From Erysipelothrix sp. HDW6A (lineage in GTDB: Bacteria > Bacillota_I > Bacilli_A > Erysipelotrichales > Erysipelotrichaceae), in assembly GCF_011400295.1 (NCBI RefSeq), contig NZ_CP049859.1, forward strand, positions 186,001 through 250,000: a stretch of 64,000 nt of DNA, written 5' to 3'. The notes beneath the pieces were generated by a model. That model saw only the letters and a program-made list of their open reading frames with translations. It made no database searches and was not told the origin of the DNA. Position 1 is the first letter of the stretch, and every line of letters starts with the position of its first letter. A program made the position numbers and the translations under genes. This document shows, in pieces, positions 38,106-46,762 of the stretch.

Positions 38106-38910
38106 ATAGGACTCCATAGAGTCTCACGTAATCATTAAATGTAAGGCTCTCTGCTCTTACATTTGTATTAATATCAAGACTCTCTAAGACTTCTTGGTAA
38201 TTACAATCAAGTTCTAAAGTTTTGAGATTATTTACCAGTGTCTTGCGTCGGAACTGGAAGCATTTCTTTACAAATACAAAAAAGTCTTTTTCATTAAAAG
38301 GTAAACTCTGATTTTTTGGAATAAATTGAATGACACTAGACTCTACATTAGGACGTGGATGAAAACTCTCTTTTGAGACTTTCAACACAGTCTTAATATC
38401 AAAGTAATATTGCATTTGAATACTTAAAGCAGCGTAATCTTTGGTGTTTGGTTTTGCAGTGAGACGGTCTGAAATTTCTTTTTGAACCATTACTGTCATT
38501 TTCGCAATATCATATTCCATTAATTTGAATAAGATAGGCGTTGTAATGTAATACGGTAAGTTAGCACAAACAGTTAAAGGTTGTGGATATTTCGATAAAT
38601 CAGCTTTGAGGAAGTCCTCATGAATGATTTCAATATTATCATAGTCTTCTAATGTTTCACTTAGTATTTCAACCATATGCTCATCGATTTCGTAAGCCAC
38701 AACGTGTTTATAGTTGTGAGCCAGTTGTTGTGTTAATGCTCCCAGTCCAGGACCAATTTCTAATACAAAATCACCTTCACCACTGTGATTTGCGATATTA
38801 CGAACGACTGATGGATCAATAATAAAGTTTTGACCGTAGTGTTTCTTTGCACGACGTTCGTATCGTTTAAGAATTTCCATACTTACTGAGTAATTAGCAA
38901 TTGTTTTCAT
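38095..38910 (-). CDS. rsmA: 16S rRNA (adenine1518-N6/adenine1519-N6)-dimethyltransferase
   Basis: KsgA, which dimethylates two adenines in 16S helix 45 late in 30S assembly. The 271-residue enzyme has the SAM site LEIGPGLGALTQ (motif I), an acidic YEIDE (II), EDFLKAD (III) and NLPYYITTPI (IV, NLPY). The start at 38910 overlaps the rnmV stop (ATGA) and has an AGAGAG site; the longer frame adds 10 unsupported residues. Part of the rnmV-ksgA-ispE-glmU-prs string. Confidence 0.95.
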   Translation of the reverse strand: MKTIANYSVSMEILKRYERRAKKHYGQNFIIDPSVVRNIANHSGEGDFVLEIGPGLGALTQQLAHNYKHVVAYEIDEHMVEILSETLEDYDNIEIIHEDFLKADLSKYPQPLTVCANLPYYITTPILFKLMEYDIAKMTVMVQKEISDRLTAKPNTKDYAALSIQMQYYFDIKTVLKVSKESFHPRPNVESSVIQFIPKNQSLPFNEKDFFVFVKKCFQFRRKTLVNNLKTLELDCNYQEVLESLDINTNVRAESLTFNDYVRLYGVLYAN

Positions 38911-39452
38911 AATGAGCTCTCTTTCAAGATTTCCAAGCATTCTTCATAGCTTATTCCAATCATATTTAAATATTTAAAACTTGTCTTTGCATTTGATTTC
39001 GGATAGTGAAATGCTTCTGATAATACATCACGGCGTTCTTGACTATCACTTTTTCCACTTAAACCTAGAGCAATAAAATCTGACCATTCAATACTAGTGC
39101 GAACGATATCATAAGTCGCACTATGCTTTAAGGCTTCTAGTATGTCTTCACAGTCTGCATGTTCAATGCCTACTTTTTGCTTCTTCTTGGTTTGAAGAAT
39201 GTGTAAAGAAGCATGTTTAGTTGTTCCTACTTCTTCAATGATTTTACGACGAATCTGCTCTCCAGGTCCATCAGGATCTGTAAAGACGATAATTCCACGG
39301 CGTTCGTTAAGATCTTTACACAAAGCTAAGAATTCTTTTGATACGTGTGTTCCATTGCTTACTATTACATCTGCTTCTACACACTTCGCTAGCTTTTCAG
39401 CATCATGTTTTCCTTCAACGACAATAACTTCTTTAATAATTGGCTTTTTCAT
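38907..39452 (-). CDS. rnmV: Ribonuclease M5
   Basis: A TOPRIM-domain endonuclease that matures the 5S rRNA precursor. The 181-residue protein shows the TOPRIM Glu in VVEGKHDA (residues 11-18) and DxD in VFTDPDGPGEQIRRKI (near 60), with a C-terminal domain that includes ALGLSGKSDSQERRDVLS. Overlaps ksgA by 4 bases, as in other Bacillota. Confidence 0.94.
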   Translation of the reverse strand: MKKPIIKEVIVVEGKHDAEKLAKCVEADVIVSNGTHVSKEFLALCKDLNERRGIIVFTDPDGPGEQIRRKIIEEVGTTKHASLHILQTKKKQKVGIEHADCEDILEALKHSATYDIVRTSIEWSDFIALGLSGKSDSQERRDVLSEAFHYPKSNAKTSFKYLNMIGISYEECLEILKESSL

Positions 39453-39518
39453 AAAAATATTATACCATGCTTCTTTATCTGATTAAAACACTCACAACAC
39501 ATTCCGTAATTCGAGACA

Positions 39519-39839
39519 CTAATCCCACAAGTGTTTCTTCACATCTACATGGCCGGATTGTTTAAATGTAATACCTTCATCTTCTAATAGTTTCCTTTGT
39601 TCAGGCCAAGAAGGTACTAATCTTCCTGTTACATTCACAACCCTGTGGCAAGGGTAGTTTCCATAAAGTGAAGCACTCGACAAAACCTTGCCTACCAAGC
39701 GAGAGTTCTTAGGATAACCCGCTTTTTTCGCAAGCGTTCCATATGTAAGAATTTTTCCCCTTGGTATCTCTGAGACAATTGCAAGCACCATATATGCGAA
39801 TTCATCATAGTTGTCTATGATACTCACCTCCTCATACAA
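39519..39839 (-). CDS. MGMT-type (6-O-methylguanine methyltransferase DNA-binding domain) protein
   Basis: A 106-residue stand-alone Ogt/ATL DNA-binding domain with the PCHRVV active-site motif, retaining Cys, unlike ATLs that have Trp there, and a helix-turn-helix YGTLAKKAGYPKNSRLVGKVL. It could be a single-domain alkyltransferase or an alkyl-base flag for excision repair. The start is uncertain. The in-frame TTG at 39839 has no ribosome site, while a perfect GAGGAGGTGAG lies inside the first codons and is followed only by AUC/AUA codons. It sits directly after the broken reductase gene. Confidence 0.75.
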   Translation of the reverse strand: MYEEVSIIDNYDEFAYMVLAIVSEIPRGKILTYGTLAKKAGYPKNSRLVGKVLSSASLYGNYPCHRVVNVTGRLVPSWPEQRKLLEDEGITFKQSGHVDVKKHLWD

Positions 39840-39845
39840 AAACGT

Positions 39846-40378
39846 TCAAATACGATCCTTAGGAGCGTAATGAACATAGACGATATCATTCTTTCGAAAC
39901 GTATTTATGAGTCTTAATGCTTGGGGTTCTCAATTGATTGAAATAAAGGGATTCCGTTTCCCAATATTATCGGAACAATCCCAATCATATACTCATCAAT
40001 AAGATTATGATTGATAAGAGGGCTAATTATATGACTTCCCCCTACGATCCATATGTCTTCAGTACTTTCTTCTTTAAGTTTTCGAACGAGTGTCTCCACT
40101 GGCATATTAACAGAGGTAATCAAATCATCATCTCTACTTATTTTAGAACTGAGCACATAGGTTTTTACGCCAGGATAAGGCCAAGTCTCTGAAAGCTCAT
40201 CTACTATCTGTAGATAGGTTTTACTCCCCATAACAAGCACTCCAACGGATTGATAGAACTCATCGTAGCTTGCATCTTCTTCAAACTGAGGCAAGTCATT
40301 TAACCATGACACAGATCCGTCTTCTGTAGCAATATACCCATCCAAGGAACATGCAATAAACAATTTAACTTTTGACAT
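39846..40378 (-). pseudogene. RibD C-terminal/DHFR-like reductase, frameshifted near its end
   Basis: The open frame 40378-39914 encodes 154 residues of a dihydrofolate-reductase-like fold: KVKLFIACSLDGYIATEDGSVSWL, VMGSKTYLQIV, IWIVGGSHIISPLI, IPIILGNGIPLF. It then ends prematurely at SIENPKH. If one C is added to the CCCC run at about 39924-39927, the frame continues as NPQALRLINTFRKNDIVYVHYAPKDRI and stops at 39846-39848, the usual family C-terminus. The start is the ATG at 40378 after GGAGAAACACTCT. Pseudogene or sequencing error; the single-base loss in a homopolymer resembles the rsmG lesion. Confidence 0.82.
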
Positions 40379-40463
40379 AGAGTGTTTCTCCATTCATTCT
40401 ATCTTCTATTCTACAATATCTTTAGCATCTTAGGGACATACATCATCTATTTAGACATAGAAA

Positions 40464-40488
40464 AACATCAACAATTACTGTTGATGTT
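40464..40488 (-). terminator. Terminator after the YabE-like lipoprotein gene
   Basis: AACATCAACA / TGTTGATGTT (40464-40488) with TTTTTC following on the minus strand. Confidence 0.8.
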
Positions 40489-40493
40489 TGATT

Positions 40494-41330
40494 TTATATG
40501 CCACATCCCCATGTACCATTAGTACGTGTTCTACTGTTTAAGCTAAGAATTTCGACTTTAACGCCTCTCATGCTTCCAATAGACATTTGCGGATTGTTTT
40601 CATGACCTACGAATAAGTCAAGTTTAGAACCTTGAATTGCTCCACCACGATCTAATACAATCGCTTTAAACGGAACACCAGGTTGAACTCCAGCTCCACT
40701 AATTTTGTGGTTGGATATTTCTACTACTGAACATAAAGGAATTGAAGAAGATGTTGCTAGAATGTAGTAACCTTCATATGTTACTCCTGTCTTCCATGAA
40801 CCATCTCTTTGACGAACTTCATTGTCGCCAACTAAAATGCCTGCTGAGGTTGATCCTCTTCCATCTGCTCCAACACCACATCCGTTACAGTTTGCACCAT
40901 AGCGAGTAATTTTTTCAGATGTAAAGTATGCACCTCTTTGTGCGCGTTGTCCACTTTCATAAAGTGTCGGTTTTGTATCTGTTACAGCTTCCGAATTTGG
41001 AATTTCTACACGTGATAAGAGTTCGCCTAAGATGTTAAATGTCTTTTTGTATTTCGTTTCCTTAGTTCCACGAGCTCCGTCTTGTGTTTTTGCATATAAC
41101 CATGATGCACCACCACTTACAACTTCACTGCCAGATCTTTCGATGACTTCTGGCTCATCGAGTTCCTCTACTACGGTCTCAATCTCAAACCGATAAGGTT
41201 CCTCGTCACTACTTGTAATATCATTTAATGTCGGATAAGTAATTTCTTGCGCTGCTTCTGCATTTATAGAGCAACCGCTAATGATTGATACCATGGCTAG
41301 TAAAACAATTGCCAATTTGTATTTCTTCAT
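40494..41330 (-). CDS. YabE-like lipoprotein with G5 and 3D domains
   Basis: 278 residues from ATG 41330 (AAAGGAGACAAATTTTT upstream). The lipobox ISGC lies near residue 20. A G5 domain follows (EPYRFEIETVVEELDEP... to about residue 125), then a 3D domain with the three-Asp signature region VLDRGGAIQGSKLDLFVG (near 235-252). This architecture belongs to cell-wall-active Rpf/YabE-like proteins that bind or cut peptidoglycan. Its position upstream of rnmV matches yabE of Bacillus, though the frameshifted reductase and MGMT genes are inserted between. Four extra Cys (NCNGCG, PLCS, WGCGI) are unusual. Confidence 0.85.
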   Translation of the reverse strand: MKKYKLAIVLLAMVSIISGCSINAEAAQEITYPTLNDITSSDEEPYRFEIETVVEELDEPEVIERSGSEVVSGGASWLYAKTQDGARGTKETKYKKTFNILGELLSRVEIPNSEAVTDTKPTLYESGQRAQRGAYFTSEKITRYGANCNGCGVGADGRGSTSAGILVGDNEVRQRDGSWKTGVTYEGYYILATSSSIPLCSVVEISNHKISGAGVQPGVPFKAIVLDRGGAIQGSKLDLFVGHENNPQMSIGSMRGVKVEILSLNSRTRTNGTWGCGI

Positions 41331-41436
41331 AAAAATTTGTCTCCTTTCAAAAAAGACCTCGAAAATATAGCACAACAGCAATTTTCGGTCAAATTATGTG
41401 CGTTTTTTTTGAAATAATTGATTAAAGAAACACAAA

Positions 41437-41460
41437 AAACACCACTGTTTAGTGGTGTTT
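41437..41460 (-). terminator. Terminator after queT
   Basis: AAACACCACT / AGTGGTGTTT with a 4-base loop, then TTTTTTGTG on the minus strand. Confidence 0.83.
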
Positions 41461-41494
41461 TAATGTCAATATGCAATTATGTGAGTTTGTGTGA

Positions 41495-41965
41495 TTACGA
41501 GAAGAAATCATGCAAAGCAGGGTTTTCTAGAACTTTCTTTTTCATCACAATTCCTGGAAGAAATACTGCAATAACCTCACCCACAGCTACAAAAAACATG
41601 TTAAAAATGAATGGGAATTCTTTGAATAATACCGTTAATTCTAATCCAATAATAATGCCATTAAATACGGCTGGCCACATTAGTTTTAGATATGTATTCT
41701 TTGTCTTAACCATTGCATAACAGCTTACCGCTGTCGCAAATGTTCCAAATACTACATCAACCAGTCCTAAGGGACTGAATAGATTCGTAATTAAGCATCC
41801 CAATGTTATTCCAAAACTATAACGCTTATTAAAGAATAAAAGAAGGAGTGTCATTTCTGCTACCCTTACTTGAATGGGACCAAATGTGTATGGCATTAAG
41901 AAAAGCGATAATGCCACATACACACCGGCAATAAACGCTTGTACTGTTAATTCTTTTGTTTTCAT
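41495..41965 (-). CDS. queT: QueT-family ECF transporter S component
   Basis: A 156-residue membrane protein resembling QueT, the queuosine-precursor (preQ0/preQ1) S component: LFLMPYTFGPIQVRVAEMTLLL near residue 22, CLITNLFSPLGLVDVVFGTFAT at 57-78, and a final helix with GEVIAVFLPG. It is 7 bases after the paralogous membrane gene, so it is transcribed with it; no preQ1 riboswitch sits directly upstream. Substrate assignment rests on family resemblance only. Confidence 0.8.
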   Translation of the reverse strand: MKTKELTVQAFIAGVYVALSLFLMPYTFGPIQVRVAEMTLLLLFFNKRYSFGITLGCLITNLFSPLGLVDVVFGTFATAVSCYAMVKTKNTYLKLMWPAVFNGIIIGLELTVLFKEFPFIFNMFFVAVGEVIAVFLPGIVMKKKVLENPALHDFFS

Positions 41966-41972
41966 TCTACAC

Positions 41973-42902
41973 CTACATTAATCTGTTATTACGACGACGC
42001 ACTCGTTTTTCTCCACCTGCTGAAGTAAAGTTTAGAGCTGATTGAATCAAGCCCCAGCTTGACCATACAGATAAGCCCAATCCGATTGCAACGTTCATTA
42101 AGAAATTCTTTAGTATTCCTGGTTCTTTTGGAATGACTTTCAATACCTCTTTAAACACTTCAAAGAAAGATATTGAGATCACATTATTAAAGGCTCTCCA
42201 ATAGGAGAACGTTGTTGATAACAACTCTGCAAAGATAATCATCACAACACTTAAACCAAACATGATGTATACATCACGTCGGCTTAATGTTCCTCCAAAT
42301 TGACGGAATAACTTAATACCCCAATGGATAATTAAATAACCTGCAAGACCCGCTATAAAACCGATTTGGTTAATTAGAACCCAAACACCAACACCAGCAA
42401 GCATACCTCCAATAGCAGCTAGCCATGCCACTGTGAGGTTATCTTTACGTTTTTTATACCCTGATTGAGCTTCTTTTTGATCTTCAAACGTTGCCCCATC
42501 AAGAATTTGAACTTTTGTACCCACTCTGAAGATTCCAACATCTTCAGAAGTTCCATCAATACTACTGATATTATGAACATTACCAGCAGCGAGCTGTAGG
42601 GTTACTGCATCCACAATTTCATTGAACTGTTCTTTTGTATCAAGATTGATTAAATTTAATTCTACATTTAATACTAAGCCCTCCATATAAACACCACCCA
42701 TTGGTATAGCATCATATGTTGTTCTTAGTGCTTGTAATTCATCTATATGGTCTCTTGCATCGCTCACTGAAAGACTAATGCAAATCATATTTTTTCTCTC
42801 TAAAGGTGCTACAGTAAAGAATATTTCATTCTCTTTACCATAGAGTGTTTCTATATCATTCATATATGAATAAGTACTTCGTAGTTCTTTAATACTTTCC
42901 AT
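41973..42902 (-). CDS. Membrane protein with N-terminal soluble domain, unknown (paralogue 1)
   Basis: About 310 residues. The first ~150 form a polar alpha/beta domain ending VGIFRVGTKVQIL; four to five helices follow, with WLAAIGGMLAGVGVWVLINQ and FIAGLAGYLIIHWGIKLF. It pairs with the next gene, which has GVYRIGNQVEIL and GALIGMVIGVALWVLISQ at the same places, so the two are an old duplication. The last of three consecutive ATGs (42902) has the best spacing to AGGAG. No named function is known to me. Confidence 0.65.
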   Translation of the reverse strand: MESIKELRSTYSYMNDIETLYGKENEIFFTVAPLERKNMICISLSVSDARDHIDELQALRTTYDAIPMGGVYMEGLVLNVELNLINLDTKEQFNEIVDAVTLQLAAGNVHNISSIDGTSEDVGIFRVGTKVQILDGATFEDQKEAQSGYKKRKDNLTVAWLAAIGGMLAGVGVWVLINQIGFIAGLAGYLIIHWGIKLFRQFGGTLSRRDVYIMFGLSVVMIIFAELLSTTFSYWRAFNNVISISFFEVFKEVLKVIPKEPGILKNFLMNVAIGLGLSVWSSWGLIQSALNFTSAGGEKRVRRRNNRLM

Positions 42903-42961
42903 CATCATTCTCCTTACTTCCGTATTATCTCAAAATTTTCATAAAATATCGAGTCGTCGTT

Positions 42962-43870
42962 TTAACCTTGTTTTACTTCTTGAGCATCTATCACTGGATA
43001 GGCTATTCTTTCTTTGGAATTATTGCGTATCATTTGTTTCAGTGACGGTACCATGTACAAGACACTGAGGACTATTCCAATCAAGGCATTAATTGCCATG
43101 GGTTGAAGCAATCCAAAATTTCGAATTAATTCTGGGTAATACTGAGTCAAAAATGTACCAAACGATACAACATTTGGGTTGGTCATAAATATTTTCACTG
43201 CATTTGCGAGATATTCCGATAATACAATTACTGGTATTGATATCAATCCAATCGATATTATCTGATTGCGATTTGGTGTTTGGTAGGCTCTTTCAAAGCC
43301 TTTAATACCAAAGTAAGCAATCGCGTAACCAACAATACCTGCAAGGATCCGGAGCTGTGATATAAGAACCCATAAGGCAACTCCTATTACCATTCCTATT
43401 AATGCTCCCAAATAACCTTGAACAAGTGACCCTCGTGGATGAATTTCTTCAATTTTATTTTCTAGTATTCCAAAGTATATCTCTCTATTTAATATTTCCA
43501 CTTGATTACCTATACGATACACACCCAATTCATCCGTCCTTCCGGAACGATCACATCGTTGAGTGTATGAGCGAGCAGCCAACTCTTCTGATAAGAGCGT
43601 AATAATACGAATTAGTTCAACGTTTAAATCCATATCTTTTATGTTTATTGGAATAATTAATTTGTGTTTCTTAAATCTTCGTTGTGCTCCCAAAGTAGGA
43701 TATGTTTCTCTTAAATCATCGATATAATCTAAGAACAAACCATTTTCTTCATCACTAACGTTAAATTCTATTGTATAAAGGCGTATTTTTTTATCAAGCC
43801 TTACAATACTAAGATAGCCCTCGTACTCGAAAGCGAAAACACCAAGATCTTCAATGAAGCGATTTTCCAT
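42962..43870 (-). CDS. Membrane protein with N-terminal soluble domain, unknown (paralogue 2)
   Basis: 302 residues from ATG 43870 (GAGGATTGAGAAC upstream); a frame extending further upstream is not supported. Same architecture as its neighbour: a soluble region to residue ~155, then a Gly-rich helix pair (YLGALIGMVIGVALWVL, ILAGIVGYAIAYFGIKGF) and three more helices. It is transcribed ahead of paralogue 1 and queT with short gaps. The two proteins may form a heteromer (inference). Confidence 0.65.
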   Translation of the reverse strand: MENRFIEDLGVFAFEYEGYLSIVRLDKKIRLYTIEFNVSDEENGLFLDYIDDLRETYPTLGAQRRFKKHKLIIPINIKDMDLNVELIRIITLLSEELAARSYTQRCDRSGRTDELGVYRIGNQVEILNREIYFGILENKIEEIHPRGSLVQGYLGALIGMVIGVALWVLISQLRILAGIVGYAIAYFGIKGFERAYQTPNRNQIISIGLISIPVIVLSEYLANAVKIFMTNPNVVSFGTFLTQYYPELIRNFGLLQPMAINALIGIVLSVLYMVPSLKQMIRNNSKERIAYPVIDAQEVKQG

Positions 43871-43983
43871 GTTCTCAATCCTCTTTCCTATCTTATTACC
43901 ATTTATTATACAGTGTATCTGTGAACTTTGTGTACAATTCACAAGATAAACATACCATTCTTAAAGTAAAAGCCCCTGAGGGC

Positions 43984-44772
43984 TTATTTTTGTACTTTAT
44001 TAAACAACCTTGAGTAATTATCTTGAAGTTGATCTATCATATTCTTACCAAATACATCATTAAGAGCCTTACCAACATACATTACATATGCTGGTTGATT
44101 CGTTTTTCCTCGTTTGGGAACTGGTGCTAAATAAGGAGAATCAGTTTCCGACAAGATTCTATCAATAGGTGTTACAGCAAGAGCATCTCTTACGTTTCCA
44201 CCATTCTTAAATGTCATGATACCACCAAATCCTAAGTAGTACCCCATATCTAGAAATACCTTAGCATTCTCAACCGTATCGGTATAACAATGAATCACAC
44301 CACGTTTATTCACTTCGTGTTTCTGTAGAATGCGAATAAGATCATCAACAGCTTCACTGTTATCTGGGTTGTTTCTAAGATGTACAATGATTGGTAAATC
44401 TGCTTCATTCGCTATTCTTATTTGTTCAATTAATCGTTGATGTTGAAGTTCTTTCGTACTATCATCCCAATAATAATCTATTCCAACTTCACCAACCGCA
44501 ATAACTTGGGGATGATTTAGGTATGTCATCATTTCTTCCATTTCATCCGTTGAAACATCCTGAACACTTGTGGGATGTACTCCAATTGATAAATGAAACA
44601 TCGGGTTATTCTCAACTTTTGCTAAAGCCTTCTTAACTTCATCTAAATTTCCACAGATTATATTAATCGTTGTTACATCATTGTCGATTGCATTTTGAAC
44701 ATATTCATCAAAGTTATCATATAAGGATTCACTTACTAAATGAGCATGTGAATCTATCCATCCTTTATTCAT
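43984..44772 (-). CDS. tatD: TatD-family metal-dependent deoxyribonuclease
   Basis: A 262-residue TIM-barrel metallohydrolase. Metal ligands: His9/His11 in DSHAHLV, Glu in VGEVGIDYYW, His in LPIIVHLRNN, His in VIHCYT, and Asp in SETDSPYLAP. Starts 8 bases after the mnmE stop and is likely in its operon. In Bacillus tatD follows metG and precedes yabE; here metG is elsewhere in the window but on the same strand. Confidence 0.94.
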   Translation of the reverse strand: MNKGWIDSHAHLVSESLYDNFDEYVQNAIDNDVTTINIICGNLDEVKKALAKVENNPMFHLSIGVHPTSVQDVSTDEMEEMMTYLNHPQVIAVGEVGIDYYWDDSTKELQHQRLIEQIRIANEADLPIIVHLRNNPDNSEAVDDLIRILQKHEVNKRGVIHCYTDTVENAKVFLDMGYYLGFGGIMTFKNGGNVRDALAVTPIDRILSETDSPYLAPVPKRGKTNQPAYVMYVGKALNDVFGKNMIDQLQDNYSRLFNKVQK

Positions 44773-44780
44773 TACTATCT

Positions 44781-46118
44781 CTACTTCCCTAAACAGAATC
44801 TTGAGAATATCTCATCAAGAACGTTTATGTTTTCTTTAGCCATTACTACTGATGCAAGTTCAATATAAGATTCATTAAGGTCTATTGTGACCAAATCAAG
44901 CTCCATACCTATTTCTAGAGCTTCTATTGCTCTTTGCATTGCTAAATAGCTCTTTTGTACAGCTGCGATATGTCGTTGATTTGAAAGTGTTGGTCGTCTT
45001 AATGCAACGGTATGATCTTCATACTTTGTATTGATGGCATCAATAAGTTCATGAATATCTCCTTCAATTGCACTAACAGAAACACCTTCACTATCTTCAT
45101 TCTTAATTAAGTCAGTTTTATTGTAAACAATAATTCGATCTTTATCTTTTGTAAGCTCTAGTAACATCTTATCTTCTTCATCACGTTCTTGTGAAGCATC
45201 AAAGACTACAATCACTAGTTCAGAAGATTCCAAAGCTTGTCGGCTCTTTTCAATTCCTATTTGTTCTATAACATCACCTGTGTCACGAAGACCAGCGGTA
45301 TCGATTAAGTGTAAGGCAACGTTTTGAAGACGTATCCAGCCTTCTACAAGGTCTCTTGTCGTTCCAGCTATATCCGTTACGATTGCTTTATCTTCATCCA
45401 GTAGGACGTTTAGAATACTTGATTTACCAACATTAGGTTTTCCTAATATTACTGTCTTAACGCCTTCTTTCATAATTCTTCCACTCTTAGACTCTTTAAG
45501 AATCTTATCGAGATCCAGTAAGAACTCTTTAGAGAGTGGTAAAATTACATCTTCAGTAAGGACAGTAACATCATCATACTCAGGGTAATCAATGTTTACT
45601 TCAATATTTGCGATAATTTGTATCAGTTTTTCTAGTAATGGATTAATGAGTTGTGTAACACTTCCTTGAACGCCAGAAATTGCGAGTTCTTGAGCAAACT
45701 CATTGGGCGCTTGAATCAATTCCATAACTGACTCTGCTTGTGAAAGATCAATTCGTCCATTAAGGAACGCTCTTTGGGTAAACTCACCTGGTTCAGCCAT
45801 ACGTGCTCCTATGGATAAGCACAATTCTAATATTTTTTTTGTTACAAGAACACCACCATGACAGCTTATTTCTACTACATCCTCACGAGTGTACGTTTTT
45901 GGTGCTTTAAACACACTTACCAAAACCTCATCAACCACTTGATTCTTAATAGGATCAATAATATGACCATATGAGACAGTGTGTGACTCTACTTCATTTA
46001 AATCACGTGAAAAGAGTTGATTGGCTAACGGAATTGCATCGCTACCACTCAACCTAATGACGGATATTGCACTCTCTTGGAGTGCCGTTATAATTGCTAC
46101 TATTGTATCTGTTATCAT
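44781..46118 (-). CDS. mnmE: tRNA uridine-5-carboxymethylaminomethyl modification GTPase
   Basis: Works with MnmG to modify U34 of several tRNAs. The 445-residue protein has an N-terminal formyl-THF-binding domain (TIVAIITALQESAISVIRLSG), a helical region, an inserted G domain (GKPNVGKSS near 218; DIAGTTRD; DTAGLRDTG; NKTD) and the C-terminal CxGK as FCLGK. The start codon follows a TATAAT box by only 6 bases with no Shine-Dalgarno, suggesting a leaderless message. Adjacent to tatD. MnmG is encoded 8 kb away rather than next door. Confidence 0.96.
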   Translation of the reverse strand: MITDTIVAIITALQESAISVIRLSGSDAIPLANQLFSRDLNEVESHTVSYGHIIDPIKNQVVDEVLVSVFKAPKTYTREDVVEISCHGGVLVTKKILELCLSIGARMAEPGEFTQRAFLNGRIDLSQAESVMELIQAPNEFAQELAISGVQGSVTQLINPLLEKLIQIIANIEVNIDYPEYDDVTVLTEDVILPLSKEFLLDLDKILKESKSGRIMKEGVKTVILGKPNVGKSSILNVLLDEDKAIVTDIAGTTRDLVEGWIRLQNVALHLIDTAGLRDTGDVIEQIGIEKSRQALESSELVIVVFDASQERDEEDKMLLELTKDKDRIIVYNKTDLIKNEDSEGVSVSAIEGDIHELIDAINTKYEDHTVALRRPTLSNQRHIAAVQKSYLAMQRAIEALEIGMELDLVTIDLNESYIELASVVMAKENINVLDEIFSRFCLGK

Positions 46119-46124
46119 GTGTTT

Positions 46125-46153
46125 ATTATAAGGAAGATTGTTATAAAGTGCAA
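46125..46153 (-). promoter_or_regulatory. mnmE promoter, start site at the ATG
   Basis: TTGCAC (complement of 46148-46153), 17 bases, TATAAT (complement of 46125-46130), then AAACAC and the ATG. The predicted transcription start falls on the A of the start codon. Confidence 0.65.
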
Positions 46154-46193
46154 TGAAGCAACTCTTTAGTTTCCTAATAAAGTTGCTTCATTT

Positions 46194-46751
46194 TTATTTG
46201 TTCTTAAATTCTTGTTCTAATACATATCGTACTTCTCGAACTGCATCTTCTTGAATTTCAATAATTTCTGCCCCTTGATAATGAGCGATTTCTCTAAGCT
46301 CAACTGCAATCTGAGTGAAGCGAGAAGCCCCAATAACTAAAAAGATATCATCTTCTGTTAAAGCAGAGACTTTAGTTATTGCTTTATAGTAATTCGGTGC
46401 AGGATCACCATACAACACTGGCTTATTGTAGAGTTGATCCGCATAATCCATTTCATCTTCTGTAGGAAGTCCTCCGTGAAGTTCCACAACGCTTTCGCTC
46501 CCTGCACTTTGATGCAATCCATCCACATTCATTGTAAGGATTGGGATTTTATATTCTGCTAAAGCAATGTGAGCATCGTTTGGTTCTGCTTGTTCTACAA
46601 CATCAACTAAATTTCTTAGAGTCTTACGATATTCTTCGGGATTCTCGATTGCAAAATCTCTGTGTAAATGATCTCTTATGTCTGGACGTTCCATGAATGT
46701 TTGAATTCCAGACGCTTGACTAATTCCTGCCCCTGTAAATGCTAAAATCAT
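46194..46751 (-). CDS. Minimal Sir2-like (sirtuin) protein lacking the zinc module
   Basis: 185 residues from ATG 46751 (TAGGAGGTAATAAC upstream). Sirtuin motifs are in order: FTGAGISQASGI (5-16), MNVDGLHQSAGS (near 80), catalytic-loop ELHGG (near 95), LYGDPAP and FLVIGASRF (near 140). The zinc-binding four-Cys module is absent, and the length falls below the usual 230-250. The Rossmann core and catalytic His are kept, so NAD-dependent deacylase, ADP-ribosyl or NADase activity are open. It is co-transcribed with a small membrane protein 11 bases upstream. Confidence 0.75.
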   Translation of the reverse strand: MILAFTGAGISQASGIQTFMERPDIRDHLHRDFAIENPEEYRKTLRNLVDVVEQAEPNDAHIALAEYKIPILTMNVDGLHQSAGSESVVELHGGLPTEDEMDYADQLYNKPVLYGDPAPNYYKAITKVSALTEDDIFLVIGASRFTQIAVELREIAHYQGAEIIEIQEDAVREVRYVLEQEFKNK

Positions 46752-46762
46752 GTTATTACCTC

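Noticed and set aside
41966..41972. preQ1 riboswitch before queT
   Set aside because: Only 7 bases separate queT from the upstream gene, so there is no room for one.
46154..46190. Long inverted repeat between mnmE and the sirtuin gene
   Set aside because: The T-run is on the plus side, where no gene ends. On the minus side it is followed by GCACTTTA, so it is not convincing as a terminator for the sirtuin gene.
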